DNA from: an uncultured Akkermansia sp.
GTDB lineage: Bacteria; Verrucomicrobiota; Verrucomicrobiia; Verrucomicrobiales; Akkermansiaceae
Assembly: GCA_947631435.1 (NCBI GenBank)
Contig: CANRLM010000004.1
Span: 1-62,445 of the forward strand
Length of the DNA stretch: 62,445 nt
Direction of reading: 5' to 3'
A program made the position numbers and the translations under genes. A model generated the notes under the pieces. The model saw only the letters and a program-made list of their open reading frames with translations, did not search any database and was not told the DNA's origin. How positions within the stretch are numbered: the first letter of the stretch is position 1; every line of letters starts with the position of its first letter. This document shows, in pieces, positions 7,469-16,139 of the stretch.

Positions 7469-9043
7469 TCATGCCACCGCCGCAGCGGCTTCGGCTGCTC
7501 GGCGGCCATCAAGAGCGGCAGAGACAATGCCACCGGCGAAACCTGCACCCTCGCCGCATGGGATAAGACCGAACAGTTGCGGATGCTGCAGGGTAGAAGA
7601 ATCACGCGGGATACGGACGGGGGAACTGGTACGGGTCTCGCAGCCGATGAGCAGAGCCTCGTCTCCGGAAAAGCCGGGCAATTTATGCTCAAAGAAGCGT
7701 AATCCCTCCGCAAGTCGCTCAGCAATACCTCGAGGGAGGAGTTCGTGCAGATCCCACGGAGAGATTCCCGGACGATACCCGGTGCGAGGGAGGGAAGCAG
7801 AAACGCGATGGGCGAGGAAATCCTGCACGCGCTGGGCTGGGGCTTTCATGGCTCCCCCACCGGCACGGGAAGTAGCCTGTTCCAAAGCCTTCTGCCACGC
7901 GACGCCGGAGAGCACGCCGTGCTCGGCAGCAAAGGCATCCGTATCCTCCGGAGTAACCGTGACCACAAAACCCGAATTGGCCAGTGGGGAATTGCGACGG
8001 GAGAGAGACATCCCATTCACAACGACCTCGTCATTCTCTGTGGCAGCAGGGACGATGAATCCGCCGGGACACATACAGAACGAATGCACACCGCGATCAC
8101 GGATGGTGGTGGCGAGAGAATAAGCAGCAGCAGGTAAAAAATCAGGGCGCGGCGTGCCGGGTCGTAGGTGGTAGAGAGCGGCATCGATGAGCGCCTGCGG
8201 ATGCTCAATGCGCACGCCGACAGCAAAGCTCTTGCGTTCCAGAGCAAGCCCCTCGCCATGCAGCATGCGGTAGACATCCCGCGCACTGTGTCCTGTGGCG
8301 AGAATCACGGCATTTGCCTCCCACTCGCGGCCATCTTCGGTGCGCACGCCACGCAGGCGCGAAGCATCCTCGCTACGCAACAGAGCGCACACCCGCGCGC
8401 CGAAATGCACTTCCCCACCGGCGGCGAGAATACTGCGCCGCATGGATTGGATGATGCGCGGCAATTTGTCAGACCCGATATGGGGATGGGAGGCAGTTAG
8501 AATGGATTCCGGCGCGCCGTGCGCCACAAAGATACGGTACACCTCTGCGACTGAACCACGCTTAGTGGCGCGGGTGTAGAGCTTGCCATCGGAAAAAGCC
8601 CCTGCCCCGCCCTCGCCAAAGCAATAGTTGGAATCCTCCACCACATAGCCGCGGCAGTTGATCGGCTGAAGGTCAAAGCGACGGGAGGAAACATCCTTTC
8701 CCCGCTCCAGCAGAATAGGACGCAACCCCAGCTCCAAACAACGCAACGCCGCAAATAATCCACCCGGACCGGCGCCCACGATAATCACCCGTCGCGCATC
8801 GGCAGAGACGAGTGCGGGAGGAACAGGCAAGGGTGTCTCCTGAGGTAGAGGCTCATCCACCGCCACAAGGCACTCCAGTTGCTTATAAATCGTGCGATGG
8901 CGAGCGTCCAGGCTCTCCTTGAGCAGACGCACTCCTCGCACACGGCGACGCGGAACACGCAGGGCACGTGCAGCAGCACGGAACCTCTCCTCAACGAGAT
9001 CCGCCTGCGGCACGGGGAGACGCAAACTGAGCCTGGTGAGCAT
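7469..9043 (-). CDS. FAD-dependent dehydrogenase (COG2509-like)
   Basis: A 524-residue flavoprotein. After a ~75-residue N-terminal domain rich in Arg comes the Rossmann dinucleotide-binding motif VIIVGAGPGGLFAALRCLELG near residue 88, then ERGKDVSSRR. Further family features are GEGGAGAFSDGKLYTR near 145 and NAVILATGHSARDVYRML near 240 (the second nucleotide-binding ATG motif). The C-terminal GLIPCGEGAGFAGGIVSAALDG is the FAD-binding end. The reaction is not established for this family. The gene stands alone, 26 bp upstream of cysE on the same strand, and converges with the GT2 gene ending at 7412. Confidence 0.9.
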   Translation of the reverse strand: MLTRLSLRLPVPQADLVEERFRAAARALRVPRRRVRGVRLLKESLDARHRTIYKQLECLVAVDEPLPQETPLPVPPALVSADARRVIIVGAGPGGLFAALRCLELGLRPILLERGKDVSSRRFDLQPINCRGYVVEDSNYCFGEGGAGAFSDGKLYTRATKRGSVAEVYRIFVAHGAPESILTASHPHIGSDKLPRIIQSMRRSILAAGGEVHFGARVCALLRSEDASRLRGVRTEDGREWEANAVILATGHSARDVYRMLHGEGLALERKSFAVGVRIEHPQALIDAALYHLRPGTPRPDFLPAAAYSLATTIRDRGVHSFCMCPGGFIVPAATENDEVVVNGMSLSRRNSPLANSGFVVTVTPEDTDAFAAEHGVLSGVAWQKALEQATSRAGGGAMKAPAQRVQDFLAHRVSASLPRTGYRPGISPWDLHELLPRGIAERLAEGLRFFEHKLPGFSGDEALLIGCETRTSSPVRIPRDSSTLQHPQLFGLIPCGEGAGFAGGIVSAALDGRRAAEAAAAVA

Positions 9044-9069
9044 AAAAGGGAAGCAAAGGGAAAGAAAAC

Positions 9070-9906
9070 TCAGCGGAGCGCCTGGCGCATGCTGAAAGCG
9101 GGATCATCCTGCTCTGTAGGAGTTGCCACTTCTACCGCCGGCACACCGGCGACAGTGGTATGGGGGCGCACATCCTCCAGCACCACGGATGAGGCTGCAA
9201 TCTTCGCACCTTCGCCGATCTCCACGCGGCCGAGCACCTTGGCGCCGGCTCCGATCATCACGCCGCTGCGCACAACAGGATGGCGGTCGCAAAACTCCTT
9301 ACCAGTGCCGCCAAGCGTCACCTCGTGCAACATGGAGACGTTGTTCTCCACGATGGCGGTTTCGCCAATGACAATGCCCGTGCCGTGATCCAACATGATA
9401 CCGCACCCGATGCGGGCGGCAGGGTGGATATCAATCCCGAACACTTCGCTGGAAAGACTCTGCAAAAGCAAGGCAGACAAGCGGCGCTCAGATTCCCAAA
9501 GCGCGTGCGCGATACGGTAGGTGCAGATGGCATGGAAACCCTTGAAAAAGAGCAAAGGAATGAGCGGATTGTGACTGGCCGGATCACGCTGCACGACAGC
9601 CTGTAGATCATCCGCCATGGCAGCGGTAATATCAGGATCCTCGGAAAGCACGTTCATGAGAAGATCCTCACAGTTCTCCCGAGGAAAATGCGCACCCCCC
9701 AAACGCTGAGAAAGACGAACCGCCACAGCTTTATCCAAACCGGAACGACTCAGCACGATCTCCTCCAGCATGGGCGCCATTGTCGGCTCGTGCCCCGCTT
9801 CCTCCCAAGCGCAGCTCACAGTCGTTTCCCACAACTCCTCCATCTTCTCGCGCCCGAACGGGAGCATTTTCTCCGGGCGCAAGGCGCAATGTTCAGTCGT
9901 ACTCAT
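9070..9906 (-). CDS. cysE: Serine O-acetyltransferase
   Basis: A 278-residue acetyltransferase making O-acetylserine from serine and acetyl-CoA, the first step of cysteine synthesis. The N-terminal helical domain (EEAGHEPTMAPMLEEIVL, DLQAVVQRDPASHN) precedes the left-handed beta-helix with hexapeptide repeats: FGIDIHPAARIGCGIMLDHGTGIVIGETAIVENNVSMLHEVTLGGTGK. The DHGTG and GGTGK segments carry catalytic His and CoA-binding residues. The tail PAVEVATPTEQDDPAF is unusual and lacks the extended Ile C-terminus that CysK binds. The ATG overlaps the stop of the polyprenyl synthase gene by 4 nt, so translation is probably coupled. Confidence 0.93.
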   Translation of the reverse strand: MSTTEHCALRPEKMLPFGREKMEELWETTVSCAWEEAGHEPTMAPMLEEIVLSRSGLDKAVAVRLSQRLGGAHFPRENCEDLLMNVLSEDPDITAAMADDLQAVVQRDPASHNPLIPLLFFKGFHAICTYRIAHALWESERRLSALLLQSLSSEVFGIDIHPAARIGCGIMLDHGTGIVIGETAIVENNVSMLHEVTLGGTGKEFCDRHPVVRSGVMIGAGAKVLGRVEIGEGAKIAASSVVLEDVRPHTTVAGVPAVEVATPTEQDDPAFSMRQALR

Positions 9907-10928
9907 AAATTAAATTGATCGGGGTCATAGCACGCGCGTAGCATATCGTCCAACCGATACGTCGTCTCTGCCAAAGCCTCGCGGGCCGGGGAGTCCGAAA
10001 GCATACCGAGAACCTCTCGCGCTTCCTCATTGCGAGCCAGCGCCTCAGCGGCGGATAGTTCAATCGCCACGCGGAAACCTTCTGTGTGGCGCAGACGCGG
10101 CAGATCTATGCAATGGCGCTGCTCCACCGCCTTGCGCACCTCTGCGGCAATATCCTCCCTGTCGGATTCCATGAGGAAGAAAATCGGCAGGGTCAGCTTG
10201 CCCTTCTGCACATCGGTACCCAAAGTCTTTCCGGCGGCAGTATCTATACCCAGCAAGTCCAGGCAATCGTCATAAATCTGGTAAGAAACGCCCAGCAGAG
10301 TTCCCATGCGGTGCATATTTTCCACCATCTCTTCGTCAAGCCCCTGCAGCATGGCCGCGCCACTCATCGACATGGCAAAGAGCGTCGCAGTTTTTTTGCG
10401 GATGATTTCATAATAATCTGCTCGCGTCATTTCCGTGTCCCACAGGCGTGTGGACTGTTCCACTTCCCCCTGACACAAATCACGCGTACACAACGCCATG
10501 CGACGATTGAACCGAATGTCCCCCAGGCGTGTCCCCATTACCATGGCTTGCGCCAGAAGCGTATCTCCGAGAAGAACAGCCAACTCATTCCCCCACAGCG
10601 CATTCGGCGTCGGGGCATCTCGACGAGTATCGGCACGATCCAGCACATCATCGTGGATAAGCGTCGCCAGATGCAGCATTTCCACTAGGGCGGCGAAGGT
10701 GACATGTTCCTCACGGATGCCGCCCGTAGCCGCAGCCGTGAGCAATACGAGCCCGGGACGAATCATTTTGCCGCGTCCACGGCATATCTCCGTCATGTAG
10801 CGGCGCACATGCGGAGAGAAGTCATTTGTCTGCCGCGAAATCGTGAGGCGAACCCTCTGCAATTCGTCACGAATGAGGCGAAGATGTTCCCTCTTCTGGC
10901 GCAGTTTACTGAAAAACGGGAAACTCAT
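9903..10928 (-). CDS. Polyprenyl diphosphate synthase
   Basis: A 341-residue trans-prenyltransferase of the IspB/octaprenyl diphosphate synthase type. It extends farnesyl diphosphate with isopentenyl units to make the side chain of a respiratory quinone. It has the first aspartate-rich motif LIHDDVLDRADTRRDAPT near residue 90 and the second, YQIYDDCLDLLGIDTAAGKTLGTD, near 220. The GRGKMIRPGLVLLTA segment near 50 is the usual GKxxRP motif. Chain length cannot be read with confidence. It is the first gene of a pair with cysE (4-nt overlap). The start has no Shine-Dalgarno sequence. Confidence 0.92.
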   Translation of the reverse strand: MSFPFFSKLRQKREHLRLIRDELQRVRLTISRQTNDFSPHVRRYMTEICRGRGKMIRPGLVLLTAAATGGIREEHVTFAALVEMLHLATLIHDDVLDRADTRRDAPTPNALWGNELAVLLGDTLLAQAMVMGTRLGDIRFNRRMALCTRDLCQGEVEQSTRLWDTEMTRADYYEIIRKKTATLFAMSMSGAAMLQGLDEEMVENMHRMGTLLGVSYQIYDDCLDLLGIDTAAGKTLGTDVQKGKLTLPIFFLMESDREDIAAEVRKAVEQRHCIDLPRLRHTEGFRVAIELSAAEALARNEEAREVLGMLSDSPAREALAETTYRLDDMLRACYDPDQFNL

Positions 10929-11044
10929 TGAGGCGTAACGTCGACAGTACCGAAGAAAGGGAACCGTCGCCCGCTATTTGTAACAGAGAACAAATAATTT
11001 AGCAAGCCCTATTTTAGTATCTCCTCCATGCAACAGGAGTTCGT

Positions 11045-12322
11045 TCAGAAGCTCCATCGGCTGGCAGTGCAGAATGCCCAGCCATTGTAGCAATCAGCCC
11101 CGCCCTTGCGAGCCGTGGTGTACTCGACGCCCAGCATCCACTTAGCGGCGTTCTTCTGTTTAGCAGAAAGGTAGAAATCCGCACCGAAGTAGAAAGTATG
11201 CACAGAATCTACCCAGCTGGGCGCGGACTCTGACTCGCATTGCGTGCAGATGTAACGATCCGCCGCCAGTTTGCAAGCGTCGTGCCCTGTCATGCCGGTG
11301 TAACGAGCCACGAGATCAACGTGCGGGGTCAGAGAATAGACGCCCTGGAGTTCAAGACCGATGTTATTGGAACCATTGCCGGTCTGTTGCTCAAAGGCGC
11401 TCACCAGGTTGCTCATGAGGAGGAAACGGTTCTTCTTGAACTCATAGCCCAGCGAGACAGCATCCATGAAGCCGAGACCGTAGTAATTCTGCCCCTTGGC
11501 GTGCCTTCCGTGGTAAGCATTGTCAAAGTCATGCAGGTATTGCGCAGAAATTTCCTGGTAGTCGGAGTCGGATTTGGAAAATTTGTGAGAAGCTCCCAGA
11601 ATGAGGAAACAGCGATCCTCCCAGCCAAACTCCCCCTTGATACCGCGTCCGTCACGATACACATCCCCGTGCGTCATGCTTTTGGAAGCCGAAGCACGAT
11701 CATTAGCCATCAGCTGCACATACACTTTGTTCTCCTTATCGGGAGCATAAGTCACATCCACTCCCCAGTTCGAATCCTGCGCAAACTGGTTGGCAATAAG
11801 CGAACGTTCTATGCAGTAGATGGAGGAACTCGGCATGCTGTAATCCATCGTGAAGAGGGATTTGATTTTACCGACCTGCACACTGAGTCCTTTCACGGGT
11901 TTGATGTTCTGTTTGAGCCAGAGTTCAAACAGGCTTGTGTAGGTAAAATTACGCTTGGTACGACCACCGGCGTACGTCTCACGCTCCGGCAAACCGCCTA
12001 TGCGCACCCAGGTGCGGAAGGTAGTACCACTGGCCATATCAGCGGTGAGACCAAGCCACGAACGGCGGAACTCCTGATTGACCGGAGAAGCGCCCGACTT
12101 GAGGTGAAGACCATTGCTGCCATTCGGCTGCACGGCTGCCATCTGGAATTGCTCCAGCCAGGAGAAGCGAACTTTTTGAACAAAGGTGTCCTTGTTGTCG
12201 TACACCACGCAGGCGTCCTTGATATGACTCACCAGCGCATCCGCGCTCTCGGAGAAGGTAGCCGCAGGAGAAAACGAGGCAGTGACGGCAAGCGCCAATG
12301 CAGCAAATCGATAGGTTTTCAT
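11045..12322 (-). CDS. Outer-membrane porin, phosphate-selective (OprO/P-like) type
   Basis: A 425-residue exported protein. Residues 1-20 (MKTYRFAALALAVTASFSPA) are a signal peptide. The mature part has alternating hydrophobic and polar strands typical of a beta-barrel (for example YTSLFELWLKQNIKPVKGLSVQVGKIK and GLELQGVYSLTPHVDLVARYTGM) and ends in a terminal aromatic residue (CTASRWSF), as outer-membrane proteins usually do. Several Cys residues near the C-terminus (DACKLAADRYICTQCESE and ADCYNGWAFC) could form periplasmic or loop disulfides. Substrate selectivity is not predictable. No neighbour is obviously linked to it. Confidence 0.8.
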   Translation of the reverse strand: MKTYRFAALALAVTASFSPAATFSESADALVSHIKDACVVYDNKDTFVQKVRFSWLEQFQMAAVQPNGSNGLHLKSGASPVNQEFRRSWLGLTADMASGTTFRTWVRIGGLPERETYAGGRTKRNFTYTSLFELWLKQNIKPVKGLSVQVGKIKSLFTMDYSMPSSSIYCIERSLIANQFAQDSNWGVDVTYAPDKENKVYVQLMANDRASASKSMTHGDVYRDGRGIKGEFGWEDRCFLILGASHKFSKSDSDYQEISAQYLHDFDNAYHGRHAKGQNYYGLGFMDAVSLGYEFKKNRFLLMSNLVSAFEQQTGNGSNNIGLELQGVYSLTPHVDLVARYTGMTGHDACKLAADRYICTQCESESAPSWVDSVHTFYFGADFYLSAKQKNAAKWMLGVEYTTARKGGADCYNGWAFCTASRWSF

Positions 12323-12358
12323 GCTTTTGATAAGAGAAGTTTTATTGCCGTCAAATGC

Positions 12359-12832
12359 TCAGCGCAGCTTCGAAAACAATGTTGCGTTGTCGAGGATACT
12401 CATGTAGGGCTTGTAATCAATGCCTGCCTCCATGATGTAGAGGGTGAGCAAACGTTTCACCATGCCCAACAGCTTTTCCGGTTCCCACGGTTTTTCAACA
12501 TAGTTATCCAGACGCCCCTCATTGATGGCATTGATAGTGTCGGCATGCGTGGCTTGCCCGGTGAGCAGCACCTTTCGGGTGCGCGAAAACCGGTGATCGC
12601 TCGCTACTTTGGCCAGCAGGTCGGTTCCGGTGTTGCCCGGCATCACCTGGTCAGTGATGAGAACCGCCACGTGACCGCCTTCTTCATCAATCTGCTCGAG
12701 CAAACGCAGGCAGTCCTCAGTACCGCCGGCTTCCTCCAACCGCACAAGCGGGGAGAGCGGACGCAGATCACGAAGCACGGAATCCAGCACTTCCGGCTGG
12801 TCGTCCACACAGATGATGTTAATCGTTTCCAT
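12359..12832 (-). CDS. Two-component response regulator (receiver domain only)
   Basis: 157 residues starting METINIICVDDQPEVLDSV. The receiver domain has the acidic pair D10-D11, the phospho-acceptor D61 in LITDQVMPGNTG, T/S at KVLLTGQA and the conserved Lys in VEKPWEP. About 25 residues follow with no output domain, so it probably acts through protein contacts or as a phosphate relay. The ATG at 12832 was chosen because it gives the exact receiver start and overlaps the kinase gene by 14 nt; the longer reading frame only reads into the kinase gene. It is the cognate partner of the kinase just upstream. Confidence 0.88.
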   Translation of the reverse strand: METINIICVDDQPEVLDSVLRDLRPLSPLVRLEEAGGTEDCLRLLEQIDEEGGHVAVLITDQVMPGNTGTDLLAKVASDHRFSRTRKVLLTGQATHADTINAINEGRLDNYVEKPWEPEKLLGMVKRLLTLYIMEAGIDYKPYMSILDNATLFSKLR

Positions 12833-14252
12833 GGATTTGAGTGGTAGGTAGGTTGATAGTAAATGAAGTGATAGTGTCTGAGCTGTGAAGTTCGATGGTG
12901 GCGCCGTAGCTGTCCACAAGACGCCGCACGATGGACAGACCGAGTCCCAGCCCAAAGTCCATCCCCTTCTTCTTCGTGGTGAAACTCGGCTGAAAAATCT
13001 TGTCGCGTATCTCTTCAGGGATGGGAGGCCCATTGTTGGAAATAGTGACAGCTACGTATTCCGTGGGCAGCAGTTGCAGGTTCTCCGCATGCAGAGTCGT
13101 GGTAATGATGCAAACCGTGGGTTGAGGCGTTTCTGCGTGCTGCATGGCATCGCAGGCGTTGGAGATAATATTGGTCCAGATTTGCAGCAGCTCAGTGGGA
13201 TCGGCAAAAACGCCCGGCAGTTCGCCCAACTGCGTCTGCACGGTGATATTTTTGAGTTTTGCAGAGAGCAGATTCAACGCATCGCGTACGGATTGGTTTA
13301 CATCCACCCCCGCCTCGCGCGAGCTGCTTCCGCCACCGAGCAATTTCACCGCGCGCACAATGCCGGAGGCGTGACGCGAAGCCATGTGCAGGTCACGCAG
13401 GTCGTGACCCAGCTCCCAAAAGCGGAAATTGCGGCGTACATGCTTGAGAAACTTAGAATCAAGCTTCTTGAGACTTGCATCGTCCGGAGCAATGTGGGCC
13501 AGCACCTTAGCAGCCTCCTGCGGCATATCCAGATCGCGTTCATAAGCTCTGGCACGAGTGCGCACCTCGCCCGCAGATAGGAAGGACTCATCCTCATAGC
13601 CGTAGCGGAACAGACGAGCATTCTGAGGGTCATCCTCGCTGAGGAAGGAGGACAGGTTCTCCGCCACAAAATCCGTGCGTCGGGAAATCACGCCGACAGC
13701 GTTATTTAATTCGTGAGCGATACCGGCCGAGAGCTGCCCGAGCACAGACGCCATTTCCGCCCTCTGCAACAGTCGTACCGCTTCCTCCTTCTCCGACACG
13801 TGGGTGAAAATGCGGAAATTGCGCGCCGCAAGCTCGTGCACCAGCACCGGAACGAACTGTTGTTCCAGGGTACCATAGTGTCCCTCGTCCACCGCCGACG
13901 TGGTGTCGTCAATATACGCCACCTCGGCGTCCTCCACGGCAGCGATGTGATAGCTGCTGTGGTAGGAGCGCGAGAAGAAAGCCTGCACACAGACGTACGA
14001 CCGGGGTTCGGCACGAAAGACCTCCTGCCCGCGCACCTGAGTCTCCGCCGGCAGTTCACTGCCTTCGAAATTATCCGCCCTGCGATAGGCCACGAAAGTG
14101 CCGCGCAGGACAAGAAAGAGTCGGTGGCACTCTTCATTCTGCCGCACGAGGGTACCGCCTGCCGGAACCGCGAGGATGCGATCCGGATCCGTAAAATAGA
14201 CCCGGTTAACCCGCTTGAGCGGGCGCATGATGGAGTCCGGCAGGGAGATCAT
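12819..14252 (-). CDS. Sensor histidine kinase with N-terminal cyclic-nucleotide-like domain
   Basis: 477 residues with no signal peptide or membrane helix, so a soluble kinase. Residues ~20-130 resemble a cNMP-binding/Crp-type beta-roll (ILAVPAGGTLVRQNEECHRLFLVLRGTFVAYRR). The dimerisation domain has the phospho-acceptor His in AGIAHELNNAVGVISRR near residue 180. The ATPase domain has N-box IWTNIISNACDAM near 365, SNNGPPIPEEIRDKIFQPSFTTKKKG and the G-box DFGLGLGLSIVRRLV. The long insert between H- and N-boxes (~110 residues) is unusual. It is co-transcribed with the receiver protein that it overlaps. The ligand is unknown. Confidence 0.9.
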   Translation of the reverse strand: MISLPDSIMRPLKRVNRVYFTDPDRILAVPAGGTLVRQNEECHRLFLVLRGTFVAYRRADNFEGSELPAETQVRGQEVFRAEPRSYVCVQAFFSRSYHSSYHIAAVEDAEVAYIDDTTSAVDEGHYGTLEQQFVPVLVHELAARNFRIFTHVSEKEEAVRLLQRAEMASVLGQLSAGIAHELNNAVGVISRRTDFVAENLSSFLSEDDPQNARLFRYGYEDESFLSAGEVRTRARAYERDLDMPQEAAKVLAHIAPDDASLKKLDSKFLKHVRRNFRFWELGHDLRDLHMASRHASGIVRAVKLLGGGSSSREAGVDVNQSVRDALNLLSAKLKNITVQTQLGELPGVFADPTELLQIWTNIISNACDAMQHAETPQPTVCIITTTLHAENLQLLPTEYVAVTISNNGPPIPEEIRDKIFQPSFTTKKKGMDFGLGLGLSIVRRLVDSYGATIELHSSDTITSFTINLPTTQIHGND

Positions 14253-14261
14253 AGCAACGCG

Positions 14262-15977
14262 TCAGACGGCGAAGAAACCAATGGTCTGCAGGAAATACAT
14301 CAGTACGAACGTAATGAACAAACCCAGCAGACAGAGTATTGTACCGGAAATTGCCATGCCCTTCTGCTCCACGAGACCGGTAGCGTATGCCAGGGCATTC
14401 GGCGGAGTGGAGATCGGCAGAGCCATGCCCAGCGAAGAAGCAAACGCAATCGCGCAGAGCAGGCCGATAGCGCCGGCGTCGTCCATGCTCCCGGTCTTCA
14501 CCATAGCGCCCGCCACGCCGGCCAGGATCGGCATGAGCAGCGAAGCCGTGGCAGTGTGGCTCATGAAGGTCGCCATGAAAAGGCAGATGAAGCCTGCTCC
14601 AATCATGAGCACCGTGGGATTCCAGGTCCCGAATGGGATGGCATCTATCATGTCCTTGGCCAACCCCGTCTCCTGCAGCGCAACGCCAAGCGCAAAACCG
14701 CCGGCCACGAGCCAGAGCACATCCCAGCTCATGGACTTAAGATCTTCTTTAGTGATCACCTGCGTGATGGCAAACACGGCAATGGGGATGATGGCGATGG
14801 TGTTCGAGTCAAGTCCCAGCGAAAGCATATCGCTGAAGCACCATAGAGCGATGGTCACCGCAAAGGTGGAATACACAATGATAGCCTTGGGAGTTTTGAG
14901 GAATTTTCCTCCTACCTCGAGCTTGAGCTCTTTCTGTTGCGTCGGGAACATCTTCACGAGAATGAACCACCCTACCAGCAGCATCACAATCACGAACGGT
15001 ACGCCAAACACCATCCACTTACCGAAAGTGATGGTGAGTCCCATATCCTGCATAGCCTTCAGAGCAATGGCATTCGGCGGGGTTCCGATAGGAGTCCCGA
15101 TGCCGCCAATGTTCGCCGCAATCGGGATGCAAAGGGCAAATGCCGCACGTCCGCGATCCTCCGGCCCGAAGAGAGCCAGCACCGGGGTCAGGATGGCGAG
15201 CATCATGGCTGCCGTTGCCGTGTTGCTCATGAACATGGAGAAAAGAGCCGTCACTACCATGAGTCCCAACATCACAAATTTCGGGTTCGCGCCGAAGGGT
15301 TTCAGCAGCACCTTGGCCAGATTGATGTCCAATCGGTATTTCGTGGCCGCAGCCGCCAGGAAGAACCCGCCCAGGAAGAGAATGATGATCGGGTCAGCAA
15401 AGGTCGCCATCGTCGTCTTTTGCTGCATCACGTTGACGAATTTGAGATTCTTGATTCTCGCCGAAAGGGCATCCTCATACAGCCTGTGATGCGCCTCCTT
15501 GAGCGTTTGCGCCGCTGCCGCCTCCCCTTTTGTCTCAGCTTTCTCGCTGTAATCCATGAGCTGGAAACCGAGAGTCATACGCACCTCCTGCTCATTCACA
15601 GTCGGCTTTTTCTTGAGGCGAGCATTCACGGTATCCTGAATCTCCTTCAGAAGCTCCGGACTCACAGCGCCGCCGGAACCAACAGCTTCCTGAACGATCG
15701 CGTTCACTTCCGCCTTGTCGTAGCGATCCGGTCGGAGGAACGTAAGGGCCTGGTTCGAAATACCCAACAAGCAAAGCGCAATCACCAGGGTCGATGTCGT
15801 CCAGATGGGAACGGGTTCCAAAATCCACATGAGAGCCGCCAGCACGAAAAGAGCCACCACACGCGCCTGCACCGGGTTAATCGGCACTCCAAGCGCCTCA
15901 AAAGGAATGAACAACATCGCCCCACTGAGGAGCAGCACAATAAGAATCTTGAGGAACTTCTTCTGATTCGTACTCAT
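14262..15977 (-). CDS. DASS/SLC13-family sodium:anion symporter
   Basis: A 571-residue inner-membrane transporter with about 12-14 hydrophobic segments. The divalent anion:sodium symporter signature motifs appear as FMSNTATAAMMLAILTPVLA near residue 250 and FMATFMSHTATASLLMPILAG near 490; SNT and SHT are the paired sodium/substrate loops. IGTPPNAIALKAM and ISTPPNALAYATG are the repeated TPPN motifs. Likely substrates are dicarboxylates or sulfate. A hydrophilic insertion of roughly 100 residues (about 80-175) after the second helix is larger than usual. The gene is 9 bp from the kinase gene, so the kinase/receiver pair may control it. Confidence 0.92.
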   Translation of the reverse strand: MSTNQKKFLKILIVLLLSGAMLFIPFEALGVPINPVQARVVALFVLAALMWILEPVPIWTTSTLVIALCLLGISNQALTFLRPDRYDKAEVNAIVQEAVGSGGAVSPELLKEIQDTVNARLKKKPTVNEQEVRMTLGFQLMDYSEKAETKGEAAAAQTLKEAHHRLYEDALSARIKNLKFVNVMQQKTTMATFADPIIILFLGGFFLAAAATKYRLDINLAKVLLKPFGANPKFVMLGLMVVTALFSMFMSNTATAAMMLAILTPVLALFGPEDRGRAAFALCIPIAANIGGIGTPIGTPPNAIALKAMQDMGLTITFGKWMVFGVPFVIVMLLVGWFILVKMFPTQQKELKLEVGGKFLKTPKAIIVYSTFAVTIALWCFSDMLSLGLDSNTIAIIPIAVFAITQVITKEDLKSMSWDVLWLVAGGFALGVALQETGLAKDMIDAIPFGTWNPTVLMIGAGFICLFMATFMSHTATASLLMPILAGVAGAMVKTGSMDDAGAIGLLCAIAFASSLGMALPISTPPNALAYATGLVEQKGMAISGTILCLLGLFITFVLMYFLQTIGFFAV

Positions 15978-16139
15978 AACAAGGTAGCTTTAGTTGACTG
16001 GGAGGGGGAGCCGTCCTCTGCCCGTTTTTCTGCATGACAAACCTCGAAGAGGTCGACGCCGCACCCGCGCAGGAGGTTACACCATTTTCCTGTCTTTTGC
16101 AAGTTTTACTTGCACCATTCGCCTCTTCTGTGGATTGCA

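Noticed and set aside
11240..12847. A long plus-strand open frame opposite the porin and receiver genes
   Set aside because: It is antisense to a protein with a signal peptide and barrel end; it shows no family signal and exists because of codon bias.
14215..16037. Plus-strand frames opposite the SLC13 transporter
   Set aside because: The minus-strand frame has the DASS signature motifs; the others are complementary shadows.
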